Shown: positions 7,041 to 15,983, counted from the stretch's first letter. The stretch: 34,513 bases of DNA from a bacterium (GCA_030654225.1 JAURXY010000031.1:65431-99943); one strand, 5' to 3'. A program made the numbers and translations. Notes: generated by a model from the letters alone, not told the origin.

Positions 7041-8132
7041 TCATTCCCCAGCCTTTTCCAATTCTTCAATCAACCTTCTTTGCTCGCGACTGAGTTTTTT
7101 TGGAATACGCACAATTATTTTCACCAAATGGTTACCTCGGCCTCGACCATGCACATCCGGCACGCCTTTTTCTCTGATGCGAAAAGTTTCACCAGATTGC
7201 GTTCCGGCTGGAATTTTCAAAATCAAATTTCCCTCGATGGTTTCAATTTCAATTTCTCCACCCAGCGTTGCCAAAGAAAAGCTAATCTCTTCAATACTCA
7301 AAATATCATTGTCATGCCTTGTGAATTTTTTGTGATTTTTAACCCGCACTAAAATATATAAATCACCTGCGCGTGCACCTTTTCCACCAGCTTCCCCTGC
7401 ACCTTGCATGGAAATCGTTTGACCACTAGCAATCCCGGCGGGAATATTTATCTCAATTTCTTGTTCTTTTTTGATTCGGCCATCCCCTCCACACTTGGAA
7501 CATTTTTTTTCATAAGATTTTCCTTCTCCTAGACAGTCCGGACAAGTTATCACCTGAGAAAAAGAACCAAAAAAACTGCGCGTATTTTTCTGCACCTGTC
7601 CCGCGCCTCGGCAAGTTGGGCAGGTTTTAATATTTGATCCTGGCTCGCCTCCCGCACCATCACATCTGTCACACACCGCGCTTTTATATAAATTTATTTT
7701 TCTTTTCGCCCCGCTCACCATCTCAGAAAAATCTATCTCCACATCCACCTGAATATCCTGACCTCTTTTTTGTTTCCGACTTCGTCCGCCACCAAAAACA
7801 TTGGAAAATATATCTTCAAAATCTGTCCCGCCAAACTCAAAACCACCCGCGCCTTGGCCGAAATCGAAGCCCGAGAAGTCGAAACCACCAGCGCCTTGGC
7901 TTTGTCCAGAAAAACCACCTTGATCAAAAGTCTTGCCAAATTGATCATATTGTTGGCGCTTGGACTTATCTGAAAGCACTTGATAGGCCTCGTTTATTTC
8001 TTTGAATTTTTTTTCGTCTCCGCCGGTTTTGTCAGGATGATGTTTATGCGCCATCTTTCGATAGGCCTTTTTTATCTCATCATCCGATGAACCCTTGGAA
8101 ACCCCTAGAATATCATAATAATCACTTGCCAT
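7041..8132 (-). CDS. dnaJ: Chaperone protein DnaJ (Hsp40)
   Basis: Co-chaperone that delivers substrates to DnaK and stimulates its ATPase. It has all parts of a type I DnaJ: J-domain at residues 1-70 with HPD at 32-34; Gly/Phe-rich linker ([15 protein letters not shown]...); a zinc-finger region with four CxxCxGxG repeats ([32 protein letters not shown]); then the C-terminal substrate-binding domains. At 363 aa it is slightly short but complete. It is not next to dnaK but has its own CIRCE operator upstream, so both loci should answer to HrcA. It is transcribed divergently from the GNAT gene. Confidence 0.97.
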   Translation of the reverse strand: MASDYYDILGVSKGSSDDEIKKAYRKMAHKHHPDKTGGDEKKFKEINEAYQVLSDKSKRQQYDQFGKTFDQGGFSGQSQGAGGFDFSGFDFGQGAGGFEFGGTDFEDIFSNVFGGGRSRKQKRGQDIQVDVEIDFSEMVSGAKRKINLYKSAVCDRCDGAGGEPGSNIKTCPTCRGAGQVQKNTRSFFGSFSQVITCPDCLGEGKSYEKKCSKCGGDGRIKKEQEIEINIPAGIASGQTISMQGAGEAGGKGARAGDLYILVRVKNHKKFTRHDNDILSIEEISFSLATLGGEIEIETIEGNLILKIPAGTQSGETFRIREKGVPDVHGRGRGNHLVKIIVRIPKKLSREQRRLIEELEKAGE

Positions 8133-8162
8133 ATTGTTTTAACTATAAATAATCGTAAAATA

Positions 8163-8211
8163 ATTATACTACCATTTCAAAAAATTAGCAATCCCTGCTA
8201 CTGAGTGCTAA
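8163..8211 (-). promoter_or_regulatory. CIRCE operator and promoter of dnaJ
   Basis: TTAGCAATC-N9-GAGTGCTAA (8185-8211) matches the CIRCE consensus TTAGCACTC-N9-GAGTGCTAA with one change. On the minus strand the -35 box TTGCTA (8191-8186) lies inside the CIRCE arm, followed by a 17-nt spacer and TATAAT (8168-8163). HrcA bound here would block RNA polymerase directly. Confidence 0.9.
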
Positions 8212-8280
8212 TCATCATTATTGCCAAACTTATTTTTGACATATATAATAATACTAATTAACTAGCCTAATTATAATAAT

Positions 8281-8706
8281 ATGCCAGAAATAAAATTTTC
8301 TCAAAATGATGTTAAGCCAGAAGATATGGACGAATTTAATTCACTTATGGCTCAAATCTTAACACATCCAAAAACCATCGCCTATGAACATCTTTTAAAA
8401 GTCATGCAAAATGGAATTCTTTTCACGGCTAGAAACAAAGGCACTCTCGTAGGCATCTCTACATTAGCATTTGCTTATAAGCCTTCCGTTTTCTTTGGCA
8501 CAATCGAAGAAATTGTGGTCGATGAAAAATTCCGTAGTCAGGGAATTGCAAAAACATTAATGAATCAAATGATCCAAAAAGCTAAAGAGATAGGAATGGA
8601 TCGCATTGATCTAACAAGCAAACCCATCCGCGAAAAAGCTAATCTTTTTTATGCCTCAATTGGCTTTGAAAAACGAGACACCAATGTCTACAGACTAAAA
8701 CTATAA
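8281..8706 (+). CDS. GNAT family N-acetyltransferase
   Basis: Acetyl-CoA-dependent N-acetyltransferase, 141 aa, one of few plus-strand genes here. GNAT features: the central strand pair IEEIVVDEKFRSQGIAKTLM with the acetyl-CoA pyrophosphate loop R-S-Q-G-I-A at about residues 84-89, the following helix NQMIQKAKEIGMDRIDLTS, and the C-terminal NLFYASIGFEKRDTNVYRL with the conserved Tyr-x-x-x-G-F pattern. The substrate is not predictable. There is no Shine-Dalgarno upstream of ATG 8281; TATAATAAT lies directly before it and TTGACA at 8236 could be its -35. It converges with the 331-aa membrane protein gene, leaving only 2 bp between the two stop codons. Confidence 0.88.
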   Translation: MPEIKFSQNDVKPEDMDEFNSLMAQILTHPKTIAYEHLLKVMQNGILFTARNKGTLVGISTLAFAYKPSVFFGTIEEIVVDEKFRSQGIAKTLMNQMIQKAKEIGMDRIDLTSKPIREKANLFYASIGFEKRDTNVYRLKL

Positions 8707-8708
8707 TT

Positions 8709-9704
8709 TCATTCCACTATCTCCATTTCCACCATCACCTTAGAAACTTGGACAAGACTAGCTTTTCGAAGCATCCAGAAAACAAGAGCAGTTAGATATC
8801 CGCAAATTGAGCCAAGAAGAGATCCAAGGGATGCGACTGTCAAAAAAAGAACTGCTGACATAATCCCAGGCAAAAATGGATGACCGCCTGCTTGTGAACT
8901 AGAAGAAAACAAACTATTTATTCGGCCATTGATCATCTCAGAAAAAACATCTGAGATTTTTTCTTGCCCGGTGAGTTCTATTCCGGCAATCTGACTAAAA
9001 CTTTTTCTTTGTTCCGCAAGAATTTTTCCCTGATCGGTTGCAATTATTTTTTCTATTTGAGATTTGTTAGCTCCAATTTGTTTTTCATCCAACCCTTGAC
9101 TTTCCAAAATATTTCCCAACATACTGTCAGAATTTTGCTTGGACATCTCTTGGATAAATTGATCCACCGTCAAATCACTTTTTTGATTGTTTTTCAATTC
9201 CGGATAGAGTCTTGGCAAAATTTGAGAAACAGCGTCCCCCACTTCAAATTTCGGAATAACATTTATCTTGTTAGTGTTTTTCACTACCGTATAATATTGC
9301 GAGGTGATCACAATCGAAAGCGCCAGAATCAACATCGTTTTCCCGGTGCGCACTGATTTATTGATATCAAATTTGATATTAGATTTTATGTCCTTGGAAA
9401 TTCTTTCCAATCCAGCCAGCGCTAAAAAGAAAGAGAAGAACAAAATCAAAATATGCCAAAAAGAAAAAGCAAAAAATAAATTTGCGAGAAAACTAAGCAC
9501 CAGAGCAGAAATCAAAATAATTCTATTCTTAATAAGAATTGCGCCTAGCGCCAATATTATAAAAAAAAGCATGAACAAAATTGACGGCACCAGCCAAGTA
9601 CTCGATGTTGGCACATTAATAGCTTGATCAATCGAAAACCAAGAAACCACACCCAAAACGACAATAAGCCCAGCTACTATATATTTTGTAATTTTTGTTT
9701 TCAT
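8709..9704 (-). CDS. Hypothetical membrane protein, 331 aa
   Basis: No family recognised. Layout: four hydrophobic segments in the first 105 residues, a basic cytoplasmic loop (ERISKDIKSNIKFD...KSVRTGKT), a fifth segment around residue 125-140, a polar helical domain of about 120 residues rich in Gln, Ser and Lys (EVGDAVSQILPRLYPELKNNQ...), and two more hydrophobic segments near the C-terminus. The last residues are acidic (VMVEMEIVE). Its start ATG lies 1 bp after the stop of the saccharopine-dehydrogenase-family gene, which indicates translational coupling, yet no shared function is evident. A real gene of unknown role. Confidence 0.65.
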   Translation of the reverse strand: MKTKITKYIVAGLIVVLGVVSWFSIDQAINVPTSSTWLVPSILFMLFFIILALGAILIKNRIILISALVLSFLANLFFAFSFWHILILFFSFFLALAGLERISKDIKSNIKFDINKSVRTGKTMLILALSIVITSQYYTVVKNTNKINVIPKFEVGDAVSQILPRLYPELKNNQKSDLTVDQFIQEMSKQNSDSMLGNILESQGLDEKQIGANKSQIEKIIATDQGKILAEQRKSFSQIAGIELTGQEKISDVFSEMINGRINSLFSSSSQAGGHPFLPGIMSAVLFLTVASLGSLLGSICGYLTALVFWMLRKASLVQVSKVMVEMEIVE

Positions 9705-9705
9705 T

Positions 9706-10956
9706 TTAATAATTTTTCTTCAACTCTTTTGGCAAATCTTTCAAATTTTTCACTTTCCAACTCAAGCCTATTTTTGGCATTTCTTCCAAGAAAATTTTCG
9801 AATCCAATGATTTGTCTTCAGAATTTTTTGTGCCTGTTCCATTCCATTTTCCTTCTAAAACCAATTTTGCGCAAGTGACCGTTGGAATAGCTGTGGTATA
9901 ACCAATGGCATTGCCATTAGTTTCCTTGTAAGCCTCAGCATGATCGCAAACATTATAGATATAGACAAATTTTTTCTTGCCGTTTTTGACGCCAGAAATA
10001 ATATTGCCAATGTTTGTTTTGCCAGTGTAGCTACTATTGAAATCTTCGCCTTTTGGCAAAATGGCTTTGAGAAATTTCACTGGCACCACATCACATCCAT
10101 TATAATCAACCGCATCAATTCTAGTCAGACCAACATTATACAGTACCCGCAAATACGTCAGGTAAGTCTTAGAAAATGTCATCCAAAAACGAATTCGTTT
10201 CAAATCTGGCATATGAGTCGGGATGGTTTCCATTTCCTCATGATACATCAAATATGGGTCAAATTTACCCGCCTCAGGAAAGTTAAATTCAAAGTGCGGG
10301 GCTTTCTCGTCAATTAGTCGTCCTTTTTCTTGCCACTTTTTTCCTTCCCAAAACCTAATTGGCAAAATCAATTCTCGCAAATTTATCTCCGGATCAAAAT
10401 TCGGCGCGAATTTTATCTTCTCATCTTTTGATCCACCATTGCAATCCAAAATATCCACGGCATAAACTTTGTCAAAAATATAATCTCTGGCATAAGCACA
10501 AAAAATATTGGTCACTCCCGGATCAAAGCCCATCCCCAAAATTGCCAAGAGTCCTTTTTTCTTGAAAGCTTCATTTTTAGCTAATTGTAATTTATAGGAA
10601 AAGCCATACTTGTTTTTGTCTTCATAGCAAGCTGTGTCGATATAGTTCACGCCATATTCCAAGCAGACATCCATCACCACCAAATTATCATACGGACTTC
10701 CCCAATTCACCACTAGTTTTGGTTTCACATCTTGCAAAAGTCTGGAAAAGAATTTTTTGTCACTCACATCTCCAACATGAATTTTGAGATCCATTTTACC
10801 TTTTGATTTCTTTTTTACCGAAGCGCGAACCACTTCTAGTTTGGAAATAGTTCTTCCGACTACATGAATTTCCGAGAAAGTTTTCGGAAATTGCGCCATC
10901 TTGTGCAACCCCACGCTACCCACATTCCCACAACCGATAACAAGTACTTTTGACAT
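9706..10956 (-). CDS. Saccharopine dehydrogenase family protein (carboxynorspermidine dehydrogenase-like)
   Basis: NAD(P)-dependent oxidoreductase. The Rossmann motif VIGCGNVGSVG is at residues 6-16, followed by a second-strand region HVVGRTISKLEVV. Further family signatures are PKLVVNWGSPYDN, VNYIDTACYED, GMGFDPGVTNIFCAYA and DCNGGSKDE. The 416-aa length and the GFDPGVTN block fit carboxynorspermidine dehydrogenase/synthase better than long saccharopine reductases, so a role in polyamine synthesis or a lysine-related step is likely. No carboxynorspermidine decarboxylase gene is next to it, so the pathway is an inference. It forms a coupled pair with the downstream membrane protein. Family is secure; substrate only moderate. 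Confidence 0.85.
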   Translation of the reverse strand: MSKVLVIGCGNVGSVGLHKMAQFPKTFSEIHVVGRTISKLEVVRASVKKKSKGKMDLKIHVGDVSDKKFFSRLLQDVKPKLVVNWGSPYDNLVVMDVCLEYGVNYIDTACYEDKNKYGFSYKLQLAKNEAFKKKGLLAILGMGFDPGVTNIFCAYARDYIFDKVYAVDILDCNGGSKDEKIKFAPNFDPEINLRELILPIRFWEGKKWQEKGRLIDEKAPHFEFNFPEAGKFDPYLMYHEEMETIPTHMPDLKRIRFWMTFSKTYLTYLRVLYNVGLTRIDAVDYNGCDVVPVKFLKAILPKGEDFNSSYTGKTNIGNIISGVKNGKKKFVYIYNVCDHAEAYKETNGNAIGYTTAIPTVTCAKLVLEGKWNGTGTKNSEDKSLDSKIFLEEMPKIGLSWKVKNLKDLPKELKKNY

Positions 10957-10999
10957 ATTTTTTAAACTAAAACTTATTAACTTTTTTATTCTAACAGAT

Positions 11000-11695
11000 T
11001 TATTTTATTTTACCAATAACCACCACCCCTGCTTCAACTCTTTTATTTTTATCCCTTCTAGCAGAAAAATATTTTTCATCACAATAAGTACAACTTTTTG
11101 AAGTTTTTATATTTTCTTTTCTCACTCCATTTTTTTCTAATTGAAATTTAATAATTTCCTTAAGATCCACGAGATATTTTTCATTCTTTATTTTGATAAA
11201 CTTTTTATACTTTCCAAATTTGTTTATAACATCTTTTCCAATTTCGAAATGACATTGCCCAATTCCAGGACCAATTTCCACTTTCAAATCGTTAACATTT
11301 CCTCCTAATTTTTCAATTTTTTCAATTGTACTATAAATAATATTTTTCAAGGTGCTTCGCCAACCAGCATGTGCTACAGCAATAATTTTTTTATTTTTAG
11401 AAAACATCAAAACCGGCACACAATCCGCCACCGTAATCGACAAAAAAATTCCTGCCTGATTAGTCACCAATGCATCCGTTTTTGAAATAATCTTTTTCTT
11501 ATTATTCCTAATCGTCACTACTTTTTTTCCATGACAAACATCCGCGCTAACAACATCCTTCGGATTCATCCCAAGTTTTTTGAAAAATTTCTTCCTATTC
11601 TTCACACTTCCCCGCTCAAAAAGTTTCATCTGCCCATCTTTCTTCTCCGACATCACCGCCAAAATTTCTGGATTTTCCTCGAAAAATTTAAACAT
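11000..11695 (-). CDS. pgeF: Multicopper oxidase/laccase-domain purine nucleoside phosphorylase (YfiH/PgeF family)
   Basis: A 231-aa member of the YfiH/YlmD/PgeF family. Family members act as zinc-dependent adenosine/inosine phosphorylase and deaminase, and were linked in E. coli to peptidoglycan editing. Conserved blocks: ITVADCVPVLMF with the metal-ligand Cys, VAHAGWRSTLKNI with the His, IGPGIGQCHFEIG, and YCDEKYFSARRDK at the C-terminus. These give the Cys/His ligand set expected for an active enzyme. It is slightly shorter than the usual 240-250 aa because of a compact N-terminus. It lies between a short palindromic repeat (11707-11740) and the saccharopine-type gene. Family assignment is secure; in vivo substrate is uncertain. 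Confidence 0.9.
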   Translation of the reverse strand: MFKFFEENPEILAVMSEKKDGQMKLFERGSVKNRKKFFKKLGMNPKDVVSADVCHGKKVVTIRNNKKKIISKTDALVTNQAGIFLSITVADCVPVLMFSKNKKIIAVAHAGWRSTLKNIIYSTIEKIEKLGGNVNDLKVEIGPGIGQCHFEIGKDVINKFGKYKKFIKIKNEKYLVDLKEIIKFQLEKNGVRKENIKTSKSCTYCDEKYFSARRDKNKRVEAGVVVIGKIK

Positions 11696-11706
11696 AGCTT
11701 CAAATT

Positions 11707-11740
11707 AACATTCTGGCTTTCTGCAGAATGTCAGAATGTT
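11707..11740. repeat. Palindromic repeat upstream of pgeF
   Basis: AACATTCTG and CAGAATGTT form a 9-bp inverted repeat, with an additional GCAGAATG inside that can pair with the left arm instead, so two alternative hairpins are possible. It sits 12 bp before the pgeF start codon. Confidence 0.6.
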
Positions 11741-11748
11741 GTTTATTA

Positions 11749-12114
11749 CTAATCCACTTTTTCCAACATCAAAATTCTTTTTTTGAAACCGCCTCTTTTT
11801 TCTGCTTTTTCTTTTTGCACTTTTTCGACCGTCTCCCAATCCAATTCATTAAATTCTAAAATAGTATCGAGTAATTCTTTCACATCACTAATTTCTTCAA
11901 TTAAATGTTCCTTGTCCGTAGTATTCGCCAACTCATTCGCCTCCTCCTCAACCTTATGCAATAAAAATTCTGCGTACTCCGCGTTGTCCTCCAAAATCCT
12001 AGTTTTAGTTTTTTTACCAGTTCTTTGTTCTACGATTTCCGGAATATTATCCCTTACTAGTTTTGGGTATTCGTTTTCTTTTTCTAAATTTGTTTTAAAG
12101 TGTTTGAAGTTCAT
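11749..12114 (-). CDS. MazG-like/phosphoribosyl-ATP pyrophosphohydrolase-family protein
   Basis: An all-alpha NTP pyrophosphohydrolase-type protein, probably a house-cleaning enzyme that hydrolyses aberrant nucleoside triphosphates. It has the signature YPKLVRDNIPEIVEQ near the N-terminus, the acidic helix pattern HKVEEEANELANTTD with the E-E-x-x-E metal-binding residues, and EEISDVKELLDTILE as the second acidic helix. The ORF track starts at 12153, but that upstream part lies inside the dnaK terminator hairpin; ATG 12114 is the sensible start and gives 121 aa. It follows dnaK across the terminator, so it is likely its own unit. Exact nucleotide substrate is not known. Confidence 0.8.
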   Translation of the reverse strand: MNFKHFKTNLEKENEYPKLVRDNIPEIVEQRTGKKTKTRILEDNAEYAEFLLHKVEEEANELANTTDKEHLIEEISDVKELLDTILEFNELDWETVEKVQKEKAEKRGGFKKRILMLEKVD

Positions 12115-12122
12115 ATTTTTTT

Positions 12123-12151
12123 TCAAAAGAGCCCCGATTAAATCGGGGCTC
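12123..12151 (-). terminator. Rho-independent terminator of the hrcA-grpE-dnaK operon
   Basis: GAGCCCCGAT-TAA-ATCGGGGCTC, a perfect 10-bp GC-rich stem (12129-12151), followed on the minus strand by TTTTG. It lies 10 bp after the dnaK stop. Confidence 0.9.
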
Positions 12152-12161
12152 AAATTTAAAG

Positions 12162-14084
12162 CTATTCTTTTTTATCCTCTTTCTTCTCCTTCGTCTCTGC
12201 ATCCTTTACCTCTGGCTCGGCTTTCGCCTCACCTTCTGGGGTTGCTTGGCTCGACGTAGCTCCGTCTTTCGGAGCGGAGTCGGCAGATGCCTTGTAAAGT
12301 TTCTCGCCAATCTTTTGGGCTTCTTGCGAAAGTTCTTCCGAAGCTTTTTTTATGGCTTCGATGTCATCTGTGTCTTTAACTTTTTTCAAAGCTTCAATTT
12401 TTTCTTCGACTGGTTTCTTTTCTTCGGCTGTGATTTTGTCGCCAGCTTCACGAATCGCTTTTTCGGTGGTGAAGATCAAGGTGTCAGCAATGTTTTTCGT
12501 TTCAACTATTTCTTTCTTTTTCTTGTCTTCTTCCGCATGAACTTCGGCGTCTTTTTTCATTTTTTCCACTTCTTCTTTGGAAAGTCCGCTGGAACCTTCA
12601 ATTCTAATTGATTGTTCTTTATTAGTAGCTTTGTCTTTGGCTTTGACACTCAAAATTCCGTTGGCATCGATGTCAAAAGTCACTTCCACTTGTGGAATGC
12701 CTCTTGGAGATGGTGGAATGCCGTCTAGGATAAATCGGCCCAGGGTTTTATTGTCAACGGCCATTTCTCGTTCGCCTTGCAAGACATGGATTTCTACTGA
12801 TGGTTGATTATCAGCGGCAGTGGAAAATATTTGCGATTTGGCAGTTGGCACAGTGGTGTTTCGATCAATTAGTGGTGTTCGCACGCCACCCATTGTTTCA
12901 ATTCCAAGAGTAAGAGGAGTGACGTCCAATAGAAGCACATCCTTCACGTCCCCTTGAAGCACACCACCTTGAATAGCAGCGCCCAAAGCCACTACTTCAT
13001 CAGGGTTAACTGTAAGATTAACTTTTTTTCCAAAAAATTCCTCAACGGTCTTAATGACTAATGGCATTCTAGTCATTCCGCCCACCATCACTATTTCATT
13101 AATATCCTTCGCTTCTAGTTTTGCATCGGCCAATGCTTTTCTGGTTGGTTCCAGTGTTTTTTTGACTAAATCCCCTACTAATTCTTCCAATTTCGCTCGA
13201 GTGATTTTCATCACGAGATGTTTTGGACCATTAGCATCAGTTGTGATGAAAGGTTGATTGATTTCAGTGTCAGCCGCTGTGGAAAGTTCAATTTTAGCTT
13301 TTTCCGCCGCTTCCTTGATTCTTTGCAATGCCAAAGAATCATTGCCGAGATCAATACCTTCTTGTTTTTTGAACTCTGCAATTATCCAACTGATTATAAT
13401 TTGGTCAAAATCGTCTCCACCAAGATGCGTGTCGCCATTGGTTGATTTCACTTCCACTGTATCATCGCCTACTTCCAAAATAGAAATATCGAAAGTTCCC
13501 CCACCAAGGTCATAAACCGCAATTTTTTCATCTTTCTTTTTGTTGAAACCATAGGCCAAAGCCGCCGCTGTCGGTTCGTTTATTATGCGTCGCACTTTCA
13601 GCCCGGCAATTTCTCCCGCTTCTTTTGTTGCTTTTCTTTGTGAGTCGTCAAAATAGGCTGGCACAGTGATCACAGCTTCTTCGATTTTTTCGCCCAATTT
13701 TTCTTCGGCGTCCGCTTTGAGTTTAGAAAGAATCATCGCAGAAATTTCTTGCGGAGTATATTCTTTGTCGCCCATCAAAACTTTCACGCCACCATTGGCT
13801 TTGACAATTTTGTATGGCATCAATTTCAAATCTCTTTGCACTTCTTCGTCTTCGAAACCTCGACCAATCAATCGTTTGATTGAATAGAGTGTGTTGCCTG
13901 AATTTGTCACTGCTTGACGCTTAGCCAAAAGCCCAACCAATCTTTCGCCAGATTTTGAAATAGCCACCATTGACGGCGTAGTTCTCGCTCCTTCTTTGTT
14001 CTCGATTATTGTTGGACTGCCACCTTCTACAATTGCCATTGCAGAATTAGTTGTCCCAAGATCGATTCCTAATATTTTGCTCAT
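12162..14084 (-). CDS. dnaK: Chaperone protein DnaK (Hsp70)
   Basis: ATP-dependent Hsp70 chaperone, 640 aa. The ORF track begins 12 codons too early; the family start is [14 protein letters not shown] at 14084. Nucleotide-binding domain motifs are visible: [49 protein letters not shown] and [10 protein letters not shown]. The substrate-binding domain has [17 protein letters not shown] and [15 protein letters not shown], followed by a helical lid. The C-terminal tail ([20 protein letters not shown]...) is low-complexity and contains a DNA palindrome that looks inserted. It is the last gene of hrcA-grpE-dnaK, separated from grpE by a long inverted repeat. No EEVD-like end is expected in bacteria. 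Confidence 0.98.
   Translation of the reverse strand: MSKILGIDLGTTNSAMAIVEGGSPTIIENKEGARTTPSMVAISKSGERLVGLLAKRQAVTNSGNTLYSIKRLIGRGFEDEEVQRDLKLMPYKIVKANGGVKVLMGDKEYTPQEISAMILSKLKADAEEKLGEKIEEAVITVPAYFDDSQRKATKEAGEIAGLKVRRIINEPTAAALAYGFNKKKDEKIAVYDLGGGTFDISILEVGDDTVEVKSTNGDTHLGGDDFDQIIISWIIAEFKKQEGIDLGNDSLALQRIKEAAEKAKIELSTAADTEINQPFITTDANGPKHLVMKITRAKLEELVGDLVKKTLEPTRKALADAKLEAKDINEIVMVGGMTRMPLVIKTVEEFFGKKVNLTVNPDEVVALGAAIQGGVLQGDVKDVLLLDVTPLTLGIETMGGVRTPLIDRNTTVPTAKSQIFSTAADNQPSVEIHVLQGEREMAVDNKTLGRFILDGIPPSPRGIPQVEVTFDIDANGILSVKAKDKATNKEQSIRIEGSSGLSKEEVEKMKKDAEVHAEEDKKKKEIVETKNIADTLIFTTEKAIREAGDKITAEEKKPVEEKIEALKKVKDTDDIEAIKKASEELSQEAQKIGEKLYKASADSAPKDGATSSQATPEGEAKAEPEVKDAETKEKKEDKKE
12250..12291. 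repeat. GC-rich palindrome inside the dnaK 3' end
   Basis: GCTCCG-TCTTT-CGGAGC (12259-12275) lies within a GC-rich block in the otherwise AT-rich dnaK gene. It encodes the [10 protein letters not shown] part of the disordered C-terminal tail and keeps the frame open. Confidence 0.6.
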
Positions 14085-14098
14085 ATATTTTTTTGCCA

Positions 14099-14128
14099 GT
14101 GAACAATGATCAAGGATCAATGAACAAC
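14099..14128. repeat. ATGATCAAGGATCAATG-type short repeat before dnaK
   Basis: TGAACAATGATCAAGGATCA followed by ATGAACAAC is a near-duplicated unit of GAACAATGATCAA type, of the simple-repeat kind seen in other gene junctions here. It sits about 15 bp upstream of the dnaK ATG where a ribosome binding site would be expected. Confidence 0.55.
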
Positions 14129-14162
14129 AGCTTTTTAATTTTATTAATTTAAATTTATTTAA

Positions 14163-14310
14163 ATTTGCTGAAGAAAAATTTATTTGGAATTCTTGTTTGA
14201 GAGAATTTATTTTCTCAAAAAATTTCCATTGGATGCCGTTGATTGAGGGAAATTTTTGGTTAGAAAATAAGTTCTCGAGTTAATTCCGAAGAAATTTTTC
14301 TTCAGCAATA
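14163..14310. repeat. Long imperfect inverted repeat between grpE and dnaK
   Basis: The outer arms TTGCTGAAGAAAAATTT (14165-14181) and AAATTTTTCTTCAGCAA (14292-14308) are perfect 17-nt reverse complements. Pairing continues inward in patches (GGAATT/AATTCC, TTATTTTCT/AGAAAATAA, AAAAATTTCC/GGAAATTTTT) to a loop of about 20 nt (ATTGGATGCCGTTGATTGAG). The whole grpE-dnaK gap could fold as one RNA hairpin of about 145 nt. There is no ORF in it. Confidence 0.8.
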
Positions 14311-14315
14311 TTACC

Positions 14316-15215
14316 TTACTCCACCGCCACTCTCGCTACTCTAATTACTTTGTTATTAATTTCATACCCTTTCATCAAAACTTTTTTAACTTTATTTTCA
14401 TTCGTGTCATTAGTGTTTTCATTTGTGATATTCGCGCTACTGACGGCTTCCATAATATTTGGATCAAATTCATCCCCAACATTCACCAAAATTTCACTCA
14501 CGCCATTTTCCTCCAAAACTTTTTCCAATTGTTTTTGAATATGCATAATTCCTACTACCCAACCACCATCTTTTTGATCTTCGGGAATATGATCCGTCGA
14601 AGCATGAAAGTTATCTAGAATTGGAATGAGTTCCAAAATCAAATTCACGTTAGAAAAGGCAATTATATCCTTTCTTTCTTCGATTTGTCTTTTTTTATAG
14701 TTTTCAAAGTCTGCCATGCATCGCTTCCAGCCTTCCAAAGAATTTTTTAGTTCCAAATATTCTCTAGCTTTTACAATCGATTCTTTTTTATCTTTCGTAA
14801 AATCACTATCACCAAATTTTTCCAATGCTTTGTCAAAATCTAACCATTCGTATTCTTGATGTTCATCGGATAATTTTATCTCTCCTCCCTTGTAATACGC
14901 GATAAATCTTAATCCTTTTCCGCCAACCTTAATTTTTTCTTTTCCAAATTCATATTCCCTATCATATTTATTTTCAAAATCAAAGGCATAAATTATCGGT
15001 CCAATTTCAACTTCAATTCCTAATTCTTCTTCAATCTCTCTCTTCATAGCAATCTCAATATTTTCCCGATAATCGATATTCCCTCCTGGCAAATCATACT
15101 CCCCAGCTTTAATTGAATCGTTTTCTGATCTTTTGATTATCAAAATTTTTCCTTCTTGGTTTATAATTACCGCCTTGACTGTTAAACTAAAAAAATCTTT
15201 TTTTTCTTTTATCAT
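14316..15215 (-). CDS. grpE: NUDIX hydrolase - GrpE fusion protein
   Basis: A 299-aa single frame holding two domains. Residues 1 to about 150 are a NUDIX hydrolase with the box G-G-N-I-D-Y-R-E...REIEEELGIE at about residues 44-66 (complete GX5EX7REUXEEXGU pattern). From about residue 155 to the end is GrpE, the DnaK nucleotide-exchange factor: coiled-coil LKNSLEGWKRCMADFENYKKRQIEE, dimer region NLILELIPILDNFHAS, and the beta-domain FDPNIMEAVSS...VKKVLMKGYEINNKVIRVARV. It lies between hrcA (5 bp upstream) and dnaK, the usual GrpE place. GrpE alone is normally about 180-200 aa with a long N-terminal helix, so the NUDIX part replaces the usual N-terminal extension. No internal frame break was seen. 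Confidence 0.92.
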   Translation of the reverse strand: MIKEKKDFFSLTVKAVIINQEGKILIIKRSENDSIKAGEYDLPGGNIDYRENIEIAMKREIEEELGIEVEIGPIIYAFDFENKYDREYEFGKEKIKVGGKGLRFIAYYKGGEIKLSDEHQEYEWLDFDKALEKFGDSDFTKDKKESIVKAREYLELKNSLEGWKRCMADFENYKKRQIEERKDIIAFSNVNLILELIPILDNFHASTDHIPEDQKDGGWVVGIMHIQKQLEKVLEENGVSEILVNVGDEFDPNIMEAVSSANITNENTNDTNENKVKKVLMKGYEINNKVIRVARVAVE

Positions 15216-15220
15216 AATTT

Positions 15221-15973
15221 TTATTTTAAAATTATTATTCCGCTATCAATTATTGAAAATATTACCATTGAACTGCCCAAAAGTTTTCGCGCGTAATCCA
15301 AAAGCGACTTATTCTTGGCATATTTCATTCTCTTTGGTCCGACAATCGCCAAAATTCCTCGTTCACCTTCTTTGGTTGTATATGGACTCACTACCATCGA
15401 ACAATTGGAAATTTCCTTGATTGGATTTTCTTTGCCGATAAAAATCTTCGTTTCACCATCTTTGATTTTTGAAAGAATTGTGTCCACATTTTCATCGATA
15501 TAATCCAACGCTTCGGCAATTCGGCAAAATTCATCCACATTTTGAAATTCTGGATTTTCCAAAAGTTCTCCGATTCCAAAATCATAAAATTCTTTTTCTG
15601 ATCCACTAATAGCCAAACTACCACTAAAAGATGACAAGAGTTTGGCCGCTGTGCGAGAAATTCTTTTGTTTTGCGCCTTGAGTTTCAAAACTTCTGTTTG
15701 CAATTTTTTCTGATCCGTTAAGCTCATTTTTTGATCAGTCATAATACTTTCCACAAAAAATCGATATCCTTTGTCAGTTGGAATGCGTCCAGCGCTAATG
15801 TGCGGTTGATACAAAAATCCTTTTTCTTCCAATTCCACCATATCATTTCGGATTGTGGCTGAACTCACTTTCAAATCATATTTATCCTCCAAAACTTTCG
15901 AGCCAACGGCAACAGCCGAATTGGTATATTCTTCAATTACCGCCGCTAAAATTTTCTTAAGTCTTTCATTCAT
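15221..15973 (-). CDS. hrcA: Heat-inducible transcription repressor HrcA (short form)
   Basis: Winged-helix repressor of class I heat-shock genes that binds CIRCE. The N-terminal DNA-binding domain is clear: LKKILAAVIEEYTNSAVAVG, SSATIRNDMVELEEKGFL and HISAGRIPTDKGYRFFV. The C-terminal regulatory part (IFIGKENPIKEISNCSMVVSPY... GILAIVGPKRMKYAKN) is shortened, giving 250 aa compared with about 340 in Bacillus. It is first in hrcA-grpE-dnaK, directly behind a perfect CIRCE, implying autoregulation. The 5' UTR between CIRCE and ATG contains two inverted palindromic repeats. Identification is secure. Confidence 0.95.
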   Translation of the reverse strand: MNERLKKILAAVIEEYTNSAVAVGSKVLEDKYDLKVSSATIRNDMVELEEKGFLYQPHISAGRIPTDKGYRFFVESIMTDQKMSLTDQKKLQTEVLKLKAQNKRISRTAAKLLSSFSGSLAISGSEKEFYDFGIGELLENPEFQNVDEFCRIAEALDYIDENVDTILSKIKDGETKIFIGKENPIKEISNCSMVVSPYTTKEGERGILAIVGPKRMKYAKNKSLLDYARKLLGSSMVIFSIIDSGIIILK

Positions 15974-15983
15974 AATGTTGAAC

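Noticed and set aside
12115-12153. N-terminal extension of the MazG-like ORF in the track
   Set aside because: Lies within the dnaK terminator hairpin; ATG 12114 fits the family.
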